Positions 6,420 to 7,784 of a stretch of 7,784 nucleotides of DNA are shown here, piece after piece. This DNA is from an uncultured Collinsella sp. (GTDB lineage: Bacteria > Actinomycetota > Coriobacteriia > Coriobacteriales > Coriobacteriaceae), in assembly GCA_902492545.1 (NCBI GenBank), contig CABULX010000102.1, positions 1-7,784 on the forward strand, read 5' to 3'. The notes under the pieces are model-generated. The model was not told the origin of the DNA and made no database searches. It saw nothing but the letters and a program-made list of their open reading frames with translations. Positions within the stretch are counted from its first letter, which is position 1, and each line of letters opens with the position of its first letter. A program made the position numbers and the translations under genes.

Positions 6420-6762
6420 CAAGCTGCCCCTCACCATGTCCACTACCCTGCCTTCTGTGTCGTATACGATCCGTGCGTTGCGCGGAATATCAGGTTGTTC
6501 CCACCAGCTGACCTGGTATTTGACCCCACACTTGCGCACCGGGGTGTTTGCTCGGGAGGCCGCAGCCACCTTCACGACTGGCCCGCTCGCCCGCGAGGCG
6601 GTATTGCCCCAAAGAAAGTAGAACGGACGGTGCGGCTTACATCTAGGACGCGCCATGATCGCGCCGCGCGCACGCGGTCGCTTACGTGGATCCCTTTGAC
6701 CGCGTCTGTCTTGGACTAGGACGGGCATTTCGTCCGTCCGCAACCACAGCCTGGTAGGAACG
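6420..6762 (-). promoter_or_regulatory. Long GC-rich leader of the lipoprotein gene, with inverted repeats
   Basis: If transcription starts just past the -10 box, about 340 nt precede the preferred start codon. Visible structure: an 8-bp perfect stem ACGCGGTC/GACCGCGT (6672-6679 with 6698-6705, 18-nt loop) and a GGACGG/CCGTCC stem around 6716-6738. I could not match any known riboswitch, T-box, RNase P RNA or tmRNA. The lipoprotein frame also stays open through the whole leader, with possible starts at 6656 and 6728, but neither has a good ribosome binding site and residues before a lipoprotein signal would be unusual. Codon use there is mixed, with AGA, AGG and CGA present. I favour an untranslated leader. 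Confidence 0.4.
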
Positions 6763-6768
6763 AAGCGC

Positions 6769-6797
6769 ATTATAGCTAAGTTCAAGCTAAAGTTTAA
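6769..6797 (-). promoter_or_regulatory. Promoter for the lipoprotein transcript
   Basis: The minus strand has a perfect -10 hexamer TATAAT (6774-6769) and, 17 nt upstream, TTAAAC (6797-6792), which shares three positions with TTGACA. The predicted start is near 6762. Two near-identical 11-12-bp direct repeats (AGCTAAGTTCA and AGCTAAAGTTTA on the plus strand, 6774-6784 and 6785-6796) fill the spacer and -35 region. Confidence 0.6.
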
Positions 6798-6843
6798 GGT
6801 TAGGGGCGTTATTCACATCGCGAGTACAGATTTCGCAGGTCAG

Positions 6844-6875
6844 GACGGGCCGCACGCGCTCTGATTAAGCCCGTC
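6844..6875. repeat. 7-bp inverted repeat upstream of the lipoprotein promoter
   Basis: Arms GACGGGC and GCCCGTC enclose an 18-nt loop. No T-run follows on either strand, so it is not a clear terminator. Otherwise I see nothing in 6798-6918. Confidence 0.3.
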
Positions 6876-6918
6876 GCTCCCCCATGGAAAGCCCCAACAC
6901 ACCCGTCTTAGGGCGCCG

Positions 6919-6965
6919 TGGCCAAAAAATAGCAAATATGAGTACTGTTACCAATTTAGTAGCAG
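6919..6965 (+). repeat. Left terminal inverted repeat
   Basis: A 47-bp arm pairing with 7089-7135; mismatches fall at arm positions 10, 30, 34, 39 and 44 counted from the outer end. The outermost TGGCCA is itself palindromic. Confidence 0.75.
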
Positions 6966-7088
6966 GAGTTTTTGGCTCTGCAAGCTGTTTTCACGCTCTA
7001 TAACGTCAGATTGATGCCAGGATATTCCACATTTGTTTAATAATTTTCTAATTTACGCCATCTTCAAGTCCCAAAATCCCTGATTTTG

Positions 7089-7135
7089 CTGTTACTGAAT
7101 TTGTAGCAGTACTCATATTTGCTATATTTTGGCCA
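7089..7135 (-). repeat. Right terminal inverted repeat
   Basis: A 47-bp arm, complementary to 6919-6965 at 42 positions. It ends 34 bp downstream of the stop codon of the nuclease-like gene. Confidence 0.75.
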
Positions 7136-7169
7136 AAGCATATATCCAACCCCCTGTTTCAGAGCATTG

Positions 7170-7784
7170 TTAGGCGGGTTTAAGCCCAAAACACGCCCGC
7201 AACGTGTTAAATAGCGTCTCTTGTTTCTTTCTGCGAGCGTCAACACGGTTGCGATATCGCTTACTCATGCGCTGGTGGATGCGCCATGCGAGCGCTTCCA
7301 TCGCTTCCATGTCACAGAGCATTTCGTTGTTGACCGTCGCGATCTCGATTCCCATAGTGATCAAGCCCGTGTTGCGTTTTTCATCATGGATACGTCCCCT
7401 CCGGGAGGAATGGCCCAGCTCACCGTTGTATTCCAGGTCAAACCGGGCTGTTTCCTGATACGCATCGCAAACTGCGTGCGACATCCCAGAGATTGCCTGC
7501 GCGCGGTCATCGAACTCGATCTTGTAGTCGGTCTTAAAAGGACCGCAGGCAAATCCGCCATAGGAAAACGGAAGCGAAAACAGAGCGAGCATGATGCACT
7601 CCATGGGCGACAGCAGGTTTTCTGACAGGTAGGGACACAGGCGCAGCAGCTGTTTGGCCGTGCTTCCTTTGCACGCCGCAAGGTAATCTACCAGGCGATC
7701 GGGTGTCAGCACGGGCTCGACCTCAAAGTAACCGACATCTGGCGGCTGGTCTTTGTCCTTTGCCAATTTGTTCACGACAGGCGA
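7170..7784 (-). CDS. DUF559/Vsr-like endonuclease-fold protein, 5' end outside the window
   Basis: The frame is open to the window edge. A GTG at 7775 could start it, but no ribosome binding site can be judged there and relatives I recall are near 300 residues, so the N-terminal part is probably missing. Numbering from that GTG: residues 20-80 contain LTPDRLVDYLAACKGSTAKQLL, then SPMECIMLALFSLPFSYGGF (56-75), a pattern typical of these actinobacterial proteins. Residues 110-152 look like a PD-(D/E)XK/Vsr-type core: FDLEYNGELGH (112-122), HDEKRN (130-135), then MGIEIATVNNEML (141-153). E115 and E119 are candidate active-site acids, and N117 stands where relatives often have Asp. Residues 165-185 are very basic. 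Similar proteins often carry an N-terminal AbiEi-like winged helix. GC is lower than in neighbouring genes. The exact role, nuclease or degenerate defence-type protein, is uncertain. Confidence 0.6.
   Translation of the reverse strand, partial: SPVVNKLAKDKDQPPDVGYFEVEPVLTPDRLVDYLAACKGSTAKQLLRLCPYLSENLLSPMECIMLALFSLPFSYGGFACGPFKTDYKIEFDDRAQAISGMSHAVCDAYQETARFDLEYNGELGHSSRRGRIHDEKRNTGLITMGIEIATVNNEMLCDMEAMEALAWRIHQRMSKRYRNRVDARRKKQETLFNTLRACFGLKPA

Larger units (their letters stand above)
6919..7135. mobile_element. AT-rich 217-bp element with terminal inverted repeats (MITE-like candidate)
   Basis: The left end (6919-6965) and the complement of the right end (7089-7135) match at 42 of 47 positions, both beginning TGGCCAAAA and containing AGCAAATATGAGTACTG. 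The interior is AT-rich, unlike the flanking genes. There is no transposase and no evident target-site duplication in the immediate flanks. The size and ends fit a non-autonomous miniature element or a dispersed intergenic repeat. It also lies between a minus-strand gene end and the next promoter, so it could affect transcription or RNA stability when read as a long hairpin. The mobility is inferred; the repeat ends are seen directly. Confidence 0.55.

Noticed and set aside
6420..6760. RNase P RNA, tmRNA, SRP RNA or tRNA in the gap before the lipoprotein gene
   Set aside because: I looked for the conserved core sequences of these RNAs on both strands and found none.
7064..7246. A 60-codon minus-strand frame running from the nuclease-like gene into the inverted-repeat element
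   Set aside because: Most of its first half overlaps the better-supported gene in another frame, and the rest is read from the AT-rich repeat; no ribosome binding site.

Overview
The window looks like a piece of a high-GC Gram-positive chromosome, most likely a gut Coriobacteriia (Collinsella-like) actinobacterium. Reasons: GC-rich codon use in most genes, a long-form ribosome hibernation factor, a DegV protein, and at the right edge a partial DUF559/Vsr-like protein of a type I associate with Coriobacteriia. The lineage is an inference from gene content, not from a marker gene. All convincing genes lie on the minus strand, so transcription runs from high to low coordinates.

Right edge (about 6919-7784) is an accessory segment of visibly lower GC. 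It holds a 5'-truncated nuclease-like gene, then a 217-bp AT-rich element with 47-bp imperfect terminal inverted repeats and no transposase. From about 6420 to 6800 there is a promoter with a consensus -10 box and a roughly 340-nt GC-rich leader containing inverted repeats. The leader feeds a lipoprotein solute-binding protein (5412-6419) that ends in an acidic Ser-rich tail and has its own intrinsic terminator (5312-5345).

Centre: hpf (4510-5094), encoding long-form ribosome hibernation factor, is followed by two stacked hairpins, the second an intrinsic terminator. Only about 19 bp later comes degV (3477-4430), a fatty-acid-binding DegV protein.

Left: after a 98-bp gap there is a tight four-gene unit with spacings of 5, 15 and 6 bp. 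It encodes a 3-hydroxyisobutyrate-dehydrogenase-family oxidoreductase, a small membrane protein, a HEAT-like helical-repeat protein and NAD-type isocitrate dehydrogenase. The oxidoreductase carries a striking 53-residue C-terminal tail rich in His, Cys, Asp, Glu and Gly, built from four 12-residue units; this is the most unusual feature of the window. At two of the three junctions the last two codons of one gene (Glu-Glu, GAG GAG) are also the Shine-Dalgarno sequence of the next, which suggests tight translational linkage. A hairpin lies just past the dehydrogenase stop at the left edge.

Functionally, the window combines central carbon/glutamate supply (isocitrate dehydrogenase), a redox enzyme with a probable metal-binding appendage, stationary-phase ribosome protection and solute capture. 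Apart from the four-gene unit, these seem to be separate transcription units rather than one pathway.
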